From: DASYSL01 sp036003365
Lineage (GTDB): Bacteria > Eisenbacteria > RBG-16-71-46 > DASYSL01
Length of the DNA stretch: 15,849 nt
Reading direction: 5' to 3'
NCBI GenBank assembly: GCA_036003365.1
Contig: DASYSL010000167.1
Span: forward strand, 1-15,849
How positions within the stretch are numbered: position 1 is the first letter of the stretch; each line of letters starts with the position of its first letter. Positions 7,152 to 13,967 of the stretch are shown piece after piece. The notes below the pieces were generated by a model. That model made no database searches. It worked only from the letters and a program-made list of their open reading frames with translations, and was not told where the DNA came from. The translations under genes were made by a program, and so were the position numbers.

Positions 7152-9184
7152 CGGCGGATGCCTCGCTGCACCAGCGCTCCGCCCGGGAGTGCCGCCTCCA
7201 CCAAACGTTCGAGCGCCACCGCCAGCGAGTCGCCGCGGGCCGTCGTCCCCCCGAGCGCGAAGTAGCGATCGAGCGAGCGCTTGGCTTCGTACGGTCCGTT
7301 CCCCAGGAGCTGCAAGGTGGCGAGCCGCCGCCAGCCGAGGATGTCGGTCGAGTCGAGCACTGTGGTGAGAGAAGCCTCGAGGCCGCCGAGCGTGAGTCCG
7401 TCGCGGCGCGCGACTAGGAGATCGCTCATGCGGCCGTGCAGCGTGGCATCGAGCGCGTGGCGCGGAATCGCCGCCGACAGGGCGCGAAATGCGGCCATCG
7501 TATCGCGAGCCGCGATGGCGGCATCGATCGCCGGGAGCTCGGGGCTCGGCCCGCGCGTCAGGCTCATCTTGAACGGCCGGAGCAGCGCGTACGCTTTCGC
7601 GGTGTCGCCGAGCGCGTACTCGGTCCAGCCCAGCCAATAGATGACGAACTGAGGATGGTGCGTGAGCGGCAGCTCGGCGTGGATGATCTCCTGGGCCGCC
7701 GTCCAGTCCTGGTAGAGGAAGTGCGTGTACCACAGGTCCTGGAGAAGCGCATCCTTGTTACGGATTTCGACCAGGCTGTCGTTGCGGATGACGAAGAAGT
7801 AATAGGGACCGCGCGCGGCATGCGCGCGGTCGAAACCGGAAACGTAATAGGAGCGCACGCTCGAGTCGCGGTACGCCCACCGCGCCAGCGGCCCGTCGCC
7901 CGCCTGCCAGCCGAGGAATCCCGGGAAGTTGCCGAAGAAGATGGTGCTCCGGGGCGGCAGGGTGGGTTCCTGCTCCTTCATCTGCTCGAGATAGCGCGCG
8001 ACCTTGGTCATGGCGCGGTCGAGATAGAAGCGGTTCACGTGCGAGAGGCGCGTCCATGGCCCGAGCGCGGTGGAAAACTCCTCGGTGAGGCGAGCGTTGG
8101 CCGAGGTGAATCCGAGCGCGAACACGACGGCGGCGGCGAGCCCGGGTGAGCGCCCGCAGGCGGCGCCGAGCAGCAGGCCCACGCCGGCCATGGCGAGGAG
8201 ATAGAAGTAGGCGCTCCAGATCGAGGCCACCGCGATCACGGGTAGCGCACCCAGGAGAGCGACCGCGCTCCCGAGGACCCACAAGCGCCGTGAAGGCCGC
8301 GCGCTGCGTGCGGCCCACCAGGCGGCGAGCCCGGCGGCGGCGGGCGGCAGCCAGACGAGTGGATGCGCGAGCACGGCGAGCGGATTGTCGGCCTGCCACT
8401 CGAAACCGAGCGCGACCTGGAGCGCATGCACGAGCGTGGCCATCGCTGCTCCCGCCGCCGGCGCGCCCGCGGGCGAGGCATGTCGTGTTCCGAGCGTGGC
8501 AAGCCAGGCGCCCGCCCACGCCGCGAGGGCGACGAGAATGGGCGCTTGGCGCCTGAGCGTCGCGGTCCAGGATTCGGCGCTGCGCCGCCCGGCCACGAGG
8601 CAGAGAAGCGGCACGGCGGCCGCCGTCTCCTTCGACAGCACGGCGAGCAGAAAGACGAACGCCGCCGCCACGTTCTGATCCTCCATGGCGAGCAGGATCG
8701 CGCCGAGACCCAAGGTGAGCGCGAGCAGATCCTGGCTCCCCGAAGCCCATAGGAGCGGCACGTCGGCCGCGTACTGGAGCGCAAGAAAGGCCGCGGCCAC
8801 GAACGCCGGTCCGCGGCCCGCCAGGCGCCGCGCGATCTCGTAGAGCAGGACGACGGCGCCCAGGAAGACGAGCAAATTCACGACATGGAAAGCGAGCGGC
8901 GACTCGCCCGTGGCGTGCGACCAGATCCAGAAGTGGAGCTGTCGACCCACCGGGCGCAGGAAGTTGCCGAGCGGATCCGGAGAGACCAGGGCGTCGACCA
9001 GCGGCCGCGCGCGCACCTGATCGAGGAAGAGATAGTCGTCGGCGAAGAAGGGGGCGCGCAGGACGGCGGCGTGGGTCGCGGCCGCGGCGGCAAGAACCAG
9101 CGCCAGCGGCAGCCAGGTGGGGAGAGTCGCGCGCACCGGTGCCCGAACGGCGCGTGCGTCCGCGCGGCGTTTCTTCTTTACCAA
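7148..9184 (-). CDS. Large multi-pass membrane protein, GT-C glycosyltransferase-like, with soluble C-terminal half
   Basis: About 678 residues from a TTG at 9184. A basic N-terminus (VKKKRR) precedes a first membrane helix, then FFADDYLFLDQVR, where Asp49-Asp50 match the acidic pair after helix 1 of GT-C enzymes (ArnT/PMT/oligosaccharyl-type) that use lipid-linked sugar donors. Some nine to eleven hydrophobic segments run to about residue 400. The remaining part is soluble, with helical stretches (FVIYWLGWTEYALGDTAKAY) suggesting TPR-like packing, probably periplasmic. The frame stays open upstream to 9421, but that extension overlaps the DinB-like gene and is Arg/Ala-rich shadow sequence. 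The TTG overlaps the DinB stop (TTGGTAA); a GTG at 9136 is an alternative. It is the last gene of the sodN-led cluster. The donor and acceptor are unknown. Confidence 0.7.
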   Translation of the reverse strand: MVKKKRRADARAVRAPVRATLPTWLPLALVLAAAAATHAAVLRAPFFADDYLFLDQVRARPLVDALVSPDPLGNFLRPVGRQLHFWIWSHATGESPLAFHVVNLLVFLGAVVLLYEIARRLAGRGPAFVAAAFLALQYAADVPLLWASGSQDLLALTLGLGAILLAMEDQNVAAAFVFLLAVLSKETAAAVPLLCLVAGRRSAESWTATLRRQAPILVALAAWAGAWLATLGTRHASPAGAPAAGAAMATLVHALQVALGFEWQADNPLAVLAHPLVWLPPAAAGLAAWWAARSARPSRRLWVLGSAVALLGALPVIAVASIWSAYFYLLAMAGVGLLLGAACGRSPGLAAAVVFALGFTSANARLTEEFSTALGPWTRLSHVNRFYLDRAMTKVARYLEQMKEQEPTLPPRSTIFFGNFPGFLGWQAGDGPLARWAYRDSSVRSYYVSGFDRAHAARGPYYFFVIRNDSLVEIRNKDALLQDLWYTHFLYQDWTAAQEIIHAELPLTHHPQFVIYWLGWTEYALGDTAKAYALLRPFKMSLTRGPSPELPAIDAAIAARDTMAAFRALSAAIPRHALDATLHGRMSDLLVARRDGLTLGGLEASLTTVLDSTDILGWRRLATLQLLGNGPYEAKRSLDRYFALGGTTARGDSLAVALERLVEAALPGGALVQRGIRR

Positions 9185-9729
9185 CCCATCCGCTCGCGCA
9201 GCGACGTGATCTGGGCCACGTGATGGCGGCCGTGCCAGGCGTAGTGGCAGAGGTGGAGATCGATCGGCGTCCGCCGCCCGGTCTCGGGATGCACGAACGG
9301 GCGCTTCCACTGGTTTGAATCGAGTGAGCGCGCGAGCGCCACCCAGCGCAAATGGAGTGTCTCGAGCAGCAGGAACGACACCTCGACCGGCGTGGTCTGC
9401 ACGTCGCCCAGCTCGGCCCACCGATCTTCGTGGTACGGCTTGATCGTCGGCGCGTCCTCGGTGAGCGCGAGCTTCATGCGCGTGTAGCCGTTCAAGTGGC
9501 TGTCCGGGATGTGGTGCGCGATCTGCCGCGGATTCCAGCCGCCCTCGCGGTGCGGTGTTTCCACTTGCTGGGGCGTGAGGCCGTGCATCGCCTCGCGCAG
9601 TGCCTTGGGCACGCGCGCCATGGTGTCGATCGCCTCGGCCAAGCGCTCGGGCGTGACCGTCATGTCGAAGTCGAAGCGGCCGATGGGGAAACGTGGATCG
9701 CGCACCGCAGACGCTTCTGTCTGGCTCAT
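9178..9729 (-). CDS. DinB/YfiT-family putative metal-dependent enzyme
   Basis: A 183-residue four-helix-bundle protein of the DinB superfamily, YfiT branch. The N-terminus DPRFPIGRF matches the YfiT-type opening. The metal site is suggested by His in QIAHHIPDSHLNGYTRMKLA and by the paired histidines of CHYAWHGRHHVAQI, the spacing used for three-His metal binding in this superfamily. Family members include thiol S-transferases (bacillithiol and mycothiol types) and uncharacterised hydrolases; the substrate here cannot be told. The start is ATG at 9729, only 4 bases after the stop of the NTF2-like gene. Its stop overlaps the likely start of the membrane glycosyltransferase gene. Its place after sodN/sodX hints at a redox or detoxification role, but that is inference from neighbourhood alone. 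Confidence 0.85.
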   Translation of the reverse strand: MSQTEASAVRDPRFPIGRFDFDMTVTPERLAEAIDTMARVPKALREAMHGLTPQQVETPHREGGWNPRQIAHHIPDSHLNGYTRMKLALTEDAPTIKPYHEDRWAELGDVQTTPVEVSFLLLETLHLRWVALARSLDSNQWKRPFVHPETGRRTPIDLHLCHYAWHGRHHVAQITSLRERMGW

Positions 9730-9733
9730 GGCA

Positions 9734-10624
9734 CTAACCTCGTGAAGAAGGGGGAGCGGGAGCGGCCAGGTCGAGGACGATCCTCCAGCCGCCTTGCGGC
9801 AGGCGCTTCCAGATGCGCAGGTAGGCGCCGCTCTCGGCCGTCGTCTCGTACGAGCCGATGACGTAGGCGAGATCGGTGGCGGCGGAAAGAAACGTCTGCT
9901 TGGGCGTCCACGCCGGCTTGGTCGACGTCGCCTGGAGAAAATCCTTGGCCGCGTTCAAGCCGACGTAGGGATAAGAGCCTTCGCGCAGCATGCGCACATC
10001 GGGCGAAGCGTACTGCGTGTAGGCGCTGGTGAGTCCGAGGCTCGTCGTCGAAGCGCTGAGAGCGCTCTCCATGGCCAGCACCTCGGCGCGCGCCGAGTCG
10101 GGCTGGCTCGAGGGGCGCACGACGACGCGGCCGCCCGCGGTCATGGCGCCCGCGCGCGTGGATTTGGCGGCCGACTTGGGCGCCGGGTGCGAGATGCCGC
10201 CGTCGAACACCACCTTCCACACGCCGTCAGGCTGCTTGCGCCACAACGTCACGTATTGCCCCCACGCCGAAATCTGATCCTTCGCTCCCTTCGGGCGGTA
10301 GCTCCACGGCCCGGTCGTGTAGCCGAGATCGCTCGAGCGCGAGGCGTCGGCGAACGTCGGATTCCAGTCGAGCCAGCCGCTCGATGCCGGGCGCGTCTTC
10401 ATCCATTCGACGCCCTGCACGGGGCCGGGGCGGAAGAGGATGGCTTCGGGCGCGAGATAGGCGAGGAAGCCTTCCTTCACGCCGTGCTTCTGCACCGCCT
10501 TGGCGAAGGCGTTCTCGGAGGTGACGAGAGCGCGCACGTCGGCCGACACGTCGACGCGCTGCGCGTTGTTGGCGGTGGTGACGGCAAGCGTGAGCGCAAG
10601 CAGGGGAGCCAAGAGCGTGGTCAT
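9734..10624 (-). CDS. Secreted protein with two NTF2/SnoaL-like (DUF4440-type) repeats
   Basis: A 296-residue protein with an N-terminal signal-like segment (MTTLLAPLLALTLAVTTANN). Two homologous halves follow. Repeat one (about 32-145) runs from SENAFAKAVQKHGVKEGFLA through APEAILF to GVWKVVFDGG. Repeat two (about 185-285) runs from AMESALSASTTSLG through SPDVRMLREG to GGWRIVLDLA. Each ends with a charged WKR/WRK turn and a GxWxxV strand typical of SnoaL/DUF4440 cone folds. A Ser/Ala/Arg-rich linker joins them. No catalytic residue can be assigned, and such domains often bind small molecules or only fold. The ATG at 10624 overlaps the sodX stop (ATGA on the minus strand), so translation is probably coupled. 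Confidence 0.75.
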   Translation of the reverse strand: MTTLLAPLLALTLAVTTANNAQRVDVSADVRALVTSENAFAKAVQKHGVKEGFLAYLAPEAILFRPGPVQGVEWMKTRPASSGWLDWNPTFADASRSSDLGYTTGPWSYRPKGAKDQISAWGQYVTLWRKQPDGVWKVVFDGGISHPAPKSAAKSTRAGAMTAGGRVVVRPSSQPDSARAEVLAMESALSASTTSLGLTSAYTQYASPDVRMLREGSYPYVGLNAAKDFLQATSTKPAWTPKQTFLSAATDLAYVIGSYETTAESGAYLRIWKRLPQGGWRIVLDLAAPAPPSSRG

Positions 10625-10983
10625 GTATTTCCTCGGGAGAGGCGGAGGACGACGCGGCCCATCACGTGGTCGAGGCGCAAGGCGCCGAAGTCGCGGCTGT
10701 CGGTGCTCGCGTCGACACGGTCGCCGACCAGCGTCACCCGTCCGTCGCGCGTTTCGGCGACCCGCTTGATCAAGCGCAGATCACGCACGAAGGGATGGCG
10801 CGCCAGCACGACGTCGCCCGCGGCCGGCGGCCGCGAGCGATAGGCGGCGGGATCCACGAGCACGAGCGAGCCGTCGGGCAGCGCCGGCTCCATGCTCGTA
10901 CCTCGCACGCGCACGCGCGCGCGACGGCCCAGCGCCCACATCAAGAGATGCGGCCAGCTGTGGCTCAAGCCGCGGTGTACCAA
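10621..10983 (-). CDS. sodX: Probable nickel-superoxide-dismutase maturation protease (S24/S26 fold)
   Basis: A 120-residue minimal signal-peptidase-like protease. The catalytic Ser30 lies in VRGTSMEPALPDGSLVLVD and the general-base Lys73 in DLRLIKRV. The ARHP stretch and the STDSRDFGAL box after VGDRV match the Ni-SOD maturation protease branch rather than LepB. Its job would be to remove the SodN propeptide so that His1 of mature SOD is free to bind nickel. There is no strong N-terminal membrane anchor. It directly follows sodN, overlapping it by up to 19 bases, which is the main contextual support. The start is uncertain: TTG at 10983 is used here, but TTG at 10968 (overlapping the sodN stop as TTGA) or ATG at 10941 would keep all motifs. 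Confidence 0.85.
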   Translation of the reverse strand: MVHRGLSHSWPHLLMWALGRRARVRVRGTSMEPALPDGSLVLVDPAAYRSRPPAAGDVVLARHPFVRDLRLIKRVAETRDGRVTLVGDRVDASTDSRDFGALRLDHVMGRVVLRLSRGNT

Positions 10984-11438
10984 GGCACCTCGCGCTTCTT
11001 CGACTTCCAGAACACGTCGTGAATCTCCTGCACGGCCTTGAGGAGGTCACTCGCCTTCTGCTCGTTCACCGTCTGCTTGCACTGCGAGCAGAGCTTGGCC
11101 GCGTTCCAGAACATCTCGTGCAGGTTGGGCGCGTCCTTCAGGTGCTCGGCCTTGAAGTAGTCGGTCCACAGGACGAGCAAGTCGTGCTTGGCCTGCTCCG
11201 CCTGCTGCTCCTTGATGGCGACGTAGCGCGTCAGCGTGTTGAGGAACGCGATGCCCGCCGCCTGGTCCCCGGGCGCCGGCGCTGCCAGGGCGAGAATCTT
11301 CTTGGTGAGGGAGAGCACGGCCTCGGCCGCGATGCGCGCCGACGCCGGGTCGTACACGCCGCACGGCGCGTCGCAGTGAGCCGACGCTTCGGCGGCGGGG
11401 GAAAGGTGCTCGAGCTGGTCGAGAATGCGGTCGAACAA
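10965..11438 (-). CDS. sodN: Nickel superoxide dismutase precursor
   Basis: A 157-residue precursor of Ni-SOD, which converts superoxide to oxygen and peroxide. A 20-residue propeptide ending in SPAAEASA precedes the nickel hook HCDAPCGVYDP: mature His1 (precursor 21), Cys2 and Cys6 supply the nickel ligands, and Tyr9 is conserved. The rest is helical with the family landmarks IKEQQAEQAKHDLLVLWTDYF and IHDVFWKSKKREVPW. The mature length of 137 is slightly above the Streptomyces enzyme. I choose TTG at 11438 because a perfect AAGGAGGT (11450-11443) sits just before it; the frame also opens at TTG 11456, but that would place the Shine-Dalgarno sequence inside the gene. Mature positions 17 and 47 are Ala and Gln, where Streptomyces has Glu and Arg. 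A CxxC (117/120) occurs near the C-terminus. The maturation protease gene follows directly. Confidence 0.95.
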   Translation of the reverse strand: MFDRILDQLEHLSPAAEASAHCDAPCGVYDPASARIAAEAVLSLTKKILALAAPAPGDQAAGIAFLNTLTRYVAIKEQQAEQAKHDLLVLWTDYFKAEHLKDAPNLHEMFWNAAKLCSQCKQTVNEQKASDLLKAVQEIHDVFWKSKKREVPWYTAA

Positions 11439-11442
11439 GGCG

Positions 11443-11450
11443 ACCTCCTT
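11443..11450 (-). promoter_or_regulatory. Shine-Dalgarno sequence that sets the sodN start
   Basis: AAGGAGGT on the minus strand is fully complementary to the anti-SD core and ends 4 bases before TTG at 11438. It lies inside the longer reading frame that opens at 11456, arguing that the longer frame is not the real gene start. Confidence 0.7.
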
Positions 11451-11475
11451 GTACAACGGGTGAAGACGGCCGTGA

Positions 11476-11504
11476 ATTCTGGAAGGAGTCCGGCCGCGTG
11501 GGAA
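11476..11504 (-). promoter_or_regulatory. Weak candidate promoter for the sodN cluster
   Basis: On the minus strand TTCCCA (11504-11499) and CAGAAT (11481-11476) each match four of six consensus bases with a 17-base spacer, about 38 bases before the chosen sodN start. In GC-rich DNA such matches arise by chance, so this is only a candidate. I saw no obvious operator (for example a NikR/Nur-like palindrome) around it. Confidence 0.3.
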
Positions 11505-11600
11505 TCCGGCTTCGCCGATGGGCGAATCCAGGATGCACGAGGGGCTCGCCGGTGTCGAGACGGTCGGGGTGAGCCGGGGCTCGAGACGGACCGGACGCGG

Positions 11601-11915
11601 CTAGGCCGCGGGGATCGCCTTGTCGCGCGCGTCGCGCGCGTCGCGCGAGCGACGCACCAAACGCCACACGCCGTAGGCCACGGCGAAGGTGACGAGCGCC
11701 GGTGTCAGCAGGAAGGCAATGGGCAGGAAAACGAGGAGCGTGACGACGATTCCCGCCACGGCCAGGCCAAAGAGGATGAAGGGGATACGGATCAAAACGG
11801 CGAGCAGGCGAAACGGCAGCGTGACGAGAAACCACACGAGACCGAGCGCCGAGCCGACCACCACGAGGACGAGAAGACCCGCCAGGGCAAGCGCGCCGAG
11901 CAGGAGCCACGTCAT
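11601..11915 (-). CDS. Small three-helix membrane protein, function unknown
   Basis: A 104-residue, almost wholly hydrophobic protein. Segments at about 2-30 (TWLLLGALALAGLLVLVVVG), 38-62 and 63-88 look like membrane helices, followed by a basic cytosolic tail RRSRDARDARDK. The tail is encoded by a 9-bp unit repeated three times (11622-11648). I do not recognise a family. The second of two nearby ATGs is chosen: GGAGG (11926-11922) lies 6 bases before the ATG at 11915 but abuts the ATG at 11921, which would leave no spacing. It stands between the exporter (145 bases upstream) and sodN (162 bases downstream), so it may be its own transcript. Confidence 0.7.
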   Translation of the reverse strand: MTWLLLGALALAGLLVLVVVGSALGLVWFLVTLPFRLLAVLIRIPFILFGLAVAGIVVTLLVFLPIAFLLTPALVTFAVAYGVWRLVRRSRDARDARDKAIPAA

Positions 11916-12060
11916 CGACATCCTCCGCGTTACGAGGTTACGTCCTCGCGCTCCGGTCGGACGCCGGGTCGAGGCCGCCGGTGATTTCTACGACAACCCA
12001 GCCCCGGCGGTTGCGTGGCCGCACGAGCCGCGCAACTCGAATGGCGCGGCCCGCTTGCGG

Positions 12061-13551
12061 TCAGGAAGTTGGCGCACCCGGGAGCGGGAGCGATTCGGGT
12101 GCGGCGATGCCGGTGAGACTCGCGTAGGCGTGGCGGCCCCGGAGCCACAACCAGGTCAGCTGGGCGGTATTGGCGGCCACCAAAGCGAGAAGCGCCACGT
12201 AGATGCCGGTCCAGCGCTGCAAGGCGACGCCGGTCGCCTGTAACAAGACCGACACCCCGAGAAAGACGAGCACCGACTCGGTCACGGCGCGCGTGCGGCG
12301 GTCGTACACCAGCGCTCCTTGATAGAGGCTCTGCAACGCCGTGATCGCGGGCAACGGGACGAGGATCCACAGCGCGCGGCCGGCCAGCGGACCGAGCTGC
12401 GTGGGCAAAGCCGAGATCTGGGAGAAGTAGAAGCTGGCGAGCGGGGTCATGGCCACGGCCGCCAGCACGACCGTGCCGGCGATGGCGATCGTCCACGCGA
12501 AGCGCTGCAGTGCCGCCGGTGCGCCCGGCCGCTCGAGCAGCGAGACCACGACCTCGTTGAACGCGAAGCCCAGGCTGCGCACCGTGAACGCGAGCCCGTT
12601 CACCACGGGCCACACGGCGAGCGAGTCGAGCGCCAGCGGCATGCGTCCCACGGCGGCGCTCGTGATGGGCAGGCCGGCGAAGAGAAACACCGGCGTGAGC
12701 GCGAGCGGCAGATAGAAATGGCGGAAGCTGGCCGGCGTGACCGGCTCGCGCGTCTCGTCGCGCGCCGGCAGCTCGCGCGCCAGCACCGGATGCACGCGCC
12801 AGCCCGCGTAAAGCGCTTCGGCCAGCACGCCACTCGCCACCGCGACCGTGCCCACCGCGATTCCCGGCCATGTGCCGAAGAGGGCGCCGGCCGTGAGCAG
12901 GAGCGCGTTCGTGCCCAGGCGAATCAGGGTGCCGACGCCGACCGAGCGTCCGTGACCGAAGCGGATGAGCACGCCTTGCTGAAAGCGCCGGTACGCGATG
13001 CAAATCGTCCAGAAGGTCATGATGCGCAGGCCGAGCCGGCCAGCTTCGAGCGTCTCGGGCGGGGCGTGCAGGAGATTGCCGGCGACGACGTCGTAGAGCG
13101 GCGAGAACGCGACCAGGGCATGCACCGCCGTCAGCACGAGACCGGCCCGCAGCATGAAGCGGCGGCCCACGGCGTACGACGCGCGGTCGCGCGACAGCGC
13201 CGTCGAGGCGGCGAGCAGCATGATGATCGGCCCCTCGATGAACATGGAGACCGGCATCACGATGCCGCCGTAGGCGGCCAGCCCCACCGTGGGGTGAGGG
13301 AGCCGCGCGATGACCGCGCTCACCGCCGGCACCTCGAGCCCCATGAGAATCCAGCTCGCCGCCAGCGGCCACCAGGTGTGGAAGACATCGGGTGCGGGGC
13401 GGTTTGACTTAGCGGAGTCCGGCTCCGGGCTGCTCGGCATCGGGCCGGCCGCCCCAGTCTGATCCTCCCTGCGGAGATCCCCCTTAGGTGCGGCCATACC
13501 GAACTTGCGGCCGTCGATATCTTTGTCGAGCGCGGGCGAGGTGTGAGCCAT
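12061..13551 (-). CDS. MOP-fold multi-pass exporter, possibly ANKH-like
   Basis: About 496 residues. A charged, Pro-rich N-terminal tail (about 55 residues) is followed by some twelve hydrophobic segments in two similar halves, the layout of the MATE/flippase (MOP) superfamily. Half one opens at WWPLAASWILMGLEVP and half two at FRHFYLPLALTPVFLFAG. The stretch LAAYGGIVMPVSMFIEGP, then SRDRASYAVGRR and HALVAFSPLYDVV, resembles from memory the N-terminal half of animal ANKH (LASYG, GP, SKRDR, HTLIAYSDLGYYI), a pyrophosphate/ATP/citrate exporter; ordinary MATE or MVF family motifs are less evident. The start is uncertain: ATG at 13551 has no Shine-Dalgarno sequence, and in-frame ATGs at residues 19 and 38 would trim only the hydrophilic tail. 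A weak TTGAAT-17-AATCTT promoter (13591-13563) would give a very short leader. Two 18-bp palindromic repeats lie upstream. Confidence 0.75.
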   Translation of the reverse strand: MAHTSPALDKDIDGRKFGMAAPKGDLRREDQTGAAGPMPSSPEPDSAKSNRPAPDVFHTWWPLAASWILMGLEVPAVSAVIARLPHPTVGLAAYGGIVMPVSMFIEGPIIMLLAASTALSRDRASYAVGRRFMLRAGLVLTAVHALVAFSPLYDVVAGNLLHAPPETLEAGRLGLRIMTFWTICIAYRRFQQGVLIRFGHGRSVGVGTLIRLGTNALLLTAGALFGTWPGIAVGTVAVASGVLAEALYAGWRVHPVLARELPARDETREPVTPASFRHFYLPLALTPVFLFAGLPITSAAVGRMPLALDSLAVWPVVNGLAFTVRSLGFAFNEVVVSLLERPGAPAALQRFAWTIAIAGTVVLAAVAMTPLASFYFSQISALPTQLGPLAGRALWILVPLPAITALQSLYQGALVYDRRTRAVTESVLVFLGVSVLLQATGVALQRWTGIYVALLALVAANTAQLTWLWLRGRHAYASLTGIAAPESLPLPGAPTS

Positions 13552-13619
13552 TTCGATAGAGAAAGATTCGCGAGCCGCTGGCGCGATTCAATTGTTTTCG
13601 CGGCCCCGTCCTCTTTCGT

Positions 13620-13637
13620 ATGCGCTGGCGCATGTTC
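13620..13637. repeat. 18-bp repeat with 14-bp palindrome, copy 1
   Basis: ATGCGCTGGCGCATGTTC; its first 14 bases form the inverted repeat ATGCGC-TG-GCGCAT. The identical 18 bases recur 67 bp downstream. It lies about 70 bp upstream of the exporter start and could be an operator half-set or part of a repeat element. Confidence 0.85.
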
Positions 13638-13686
13638 CCGGGCAGGCCTCGCCCGGCCGAGTCCATGACGAAGTGCGTTTATTCAC

Positions 13687-13704
13687 ATGCGCTGGCGCAT
13701 GTTC
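13687..13704. repeat. 18-bp repeat with 14-bp palindrome, copy 2
   Basis: Exact second copy of ATGCGCTGGCGCATGTTC. It is followed within 13 bases by the first long hairpin, so it may form the edge of the mosaic repeat block. A partial relative (GCATGCGCTTGAACG) appears at about 13891, at the end of the second 48-bp unit. Confidence 0.85.
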
Positions 13705-13716
13705 GAATGGGCGCAG

Positions 13717-13756
13717 GTGGACGACTCACTCGCCCCAGGGCGAGTGAGTGGTCCAC
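13717..13756. repeat. Long hairpin 1 (19-bp arms, one mismatch)
   Basis: Left arm GTGGACGACTCACTCGCCC (13717-13735), spacer CA, right arm GGGCGAGTGAGTGGTCCAC (13738-13756). The arms are complementary at 18 of 19 positions. The size and shape suit a REP-type palindrome; there is no T-tract, and the flanking genes point away, so a terminator role is unlikely. Confidence 0.9.
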
Positions 13757-13813
13757 TCGACGAGGTGGACCGGTTCGCCCGCAACACATGAGTGGAAGGT
13801 TACTTGTTCCAGA

Positions 13814-13909
13814 AGTGGGTCAGAGGTTGAGTGGACCCAATCGCTTGCTCTGGAGCGACCGAGTGGGTCACAGGTCGAAGGGACCCAATCGCATGCGCTT
13901 GAACGAGTG
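13814..13909. repeat. 48-bp tandem direct repeat, two copies
   Basis: Units 13814-13861 and 13862-13909 match at 38 of 48 positions by hand count. Both begin AGTGGGTCA and contain GACCCAATCGC. Each unit holds TGGGTC and GACCCA (13816-13821/13834-13839 and 13864-13869/13882-13887), which can pair as a 6-bp stem with a 12-base loop. The next bases (from 13910) start AGTGGGCGCAGGT, a further diverged copy that merges into hairpin 2. Confidence 0.85.
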
Positions 13910-13927
13910 AGTGGGCGCAGGTCGCAG

Positions 13928-13967
13928 GTGGACCACTCACTCGCCCTGGGGCGAGCGAGTAGTCCAC
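13928..13967. repeat. Long hairpin 2 (19-bp arms, two mismatches)
   Basis: Left arm GTGGACCACTCACTCGCCC (13928-13946), spacer TG, right arm GGGCGAGCGAGTAGTCCAC (13949-13967), complementary at 17 of 19 positions. Its left arm matches that of hairpin 1 at 18 of 19 bases, 211 bp away, and both are preceded by GGGCGCAGGT. They are two copies of one palindromic element. Confidence 0.9.

Noticed and set aside
9185..9421. Upstream extension of the membrane glycosyltransferase frame
   Set aside because: It lies inside the DinB-like gene in another frame and has low-complexity Arg/Ala/Pro composition. The positively charged start at 9184 before the first helix fits better.
11922..12060. Possible small gene or RNA between exporter and small membrane protein
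   Set aside because: No start with a ribosome site and no compelling fold by eye; only the GGAGG of the downstream gene is evident.
11930..13372. 480-codon minus-strand frame overlapping the exporter
   Set aside because: No domains and an Arg/Ala/His-rich translation; the exporter frame has coherent membrane helices.
13814..13957. CRISPR array
   Set aside because: The 48-bp units are directly adjacent with no unique spacers, are only about 80% identical, and no cas gene is present.
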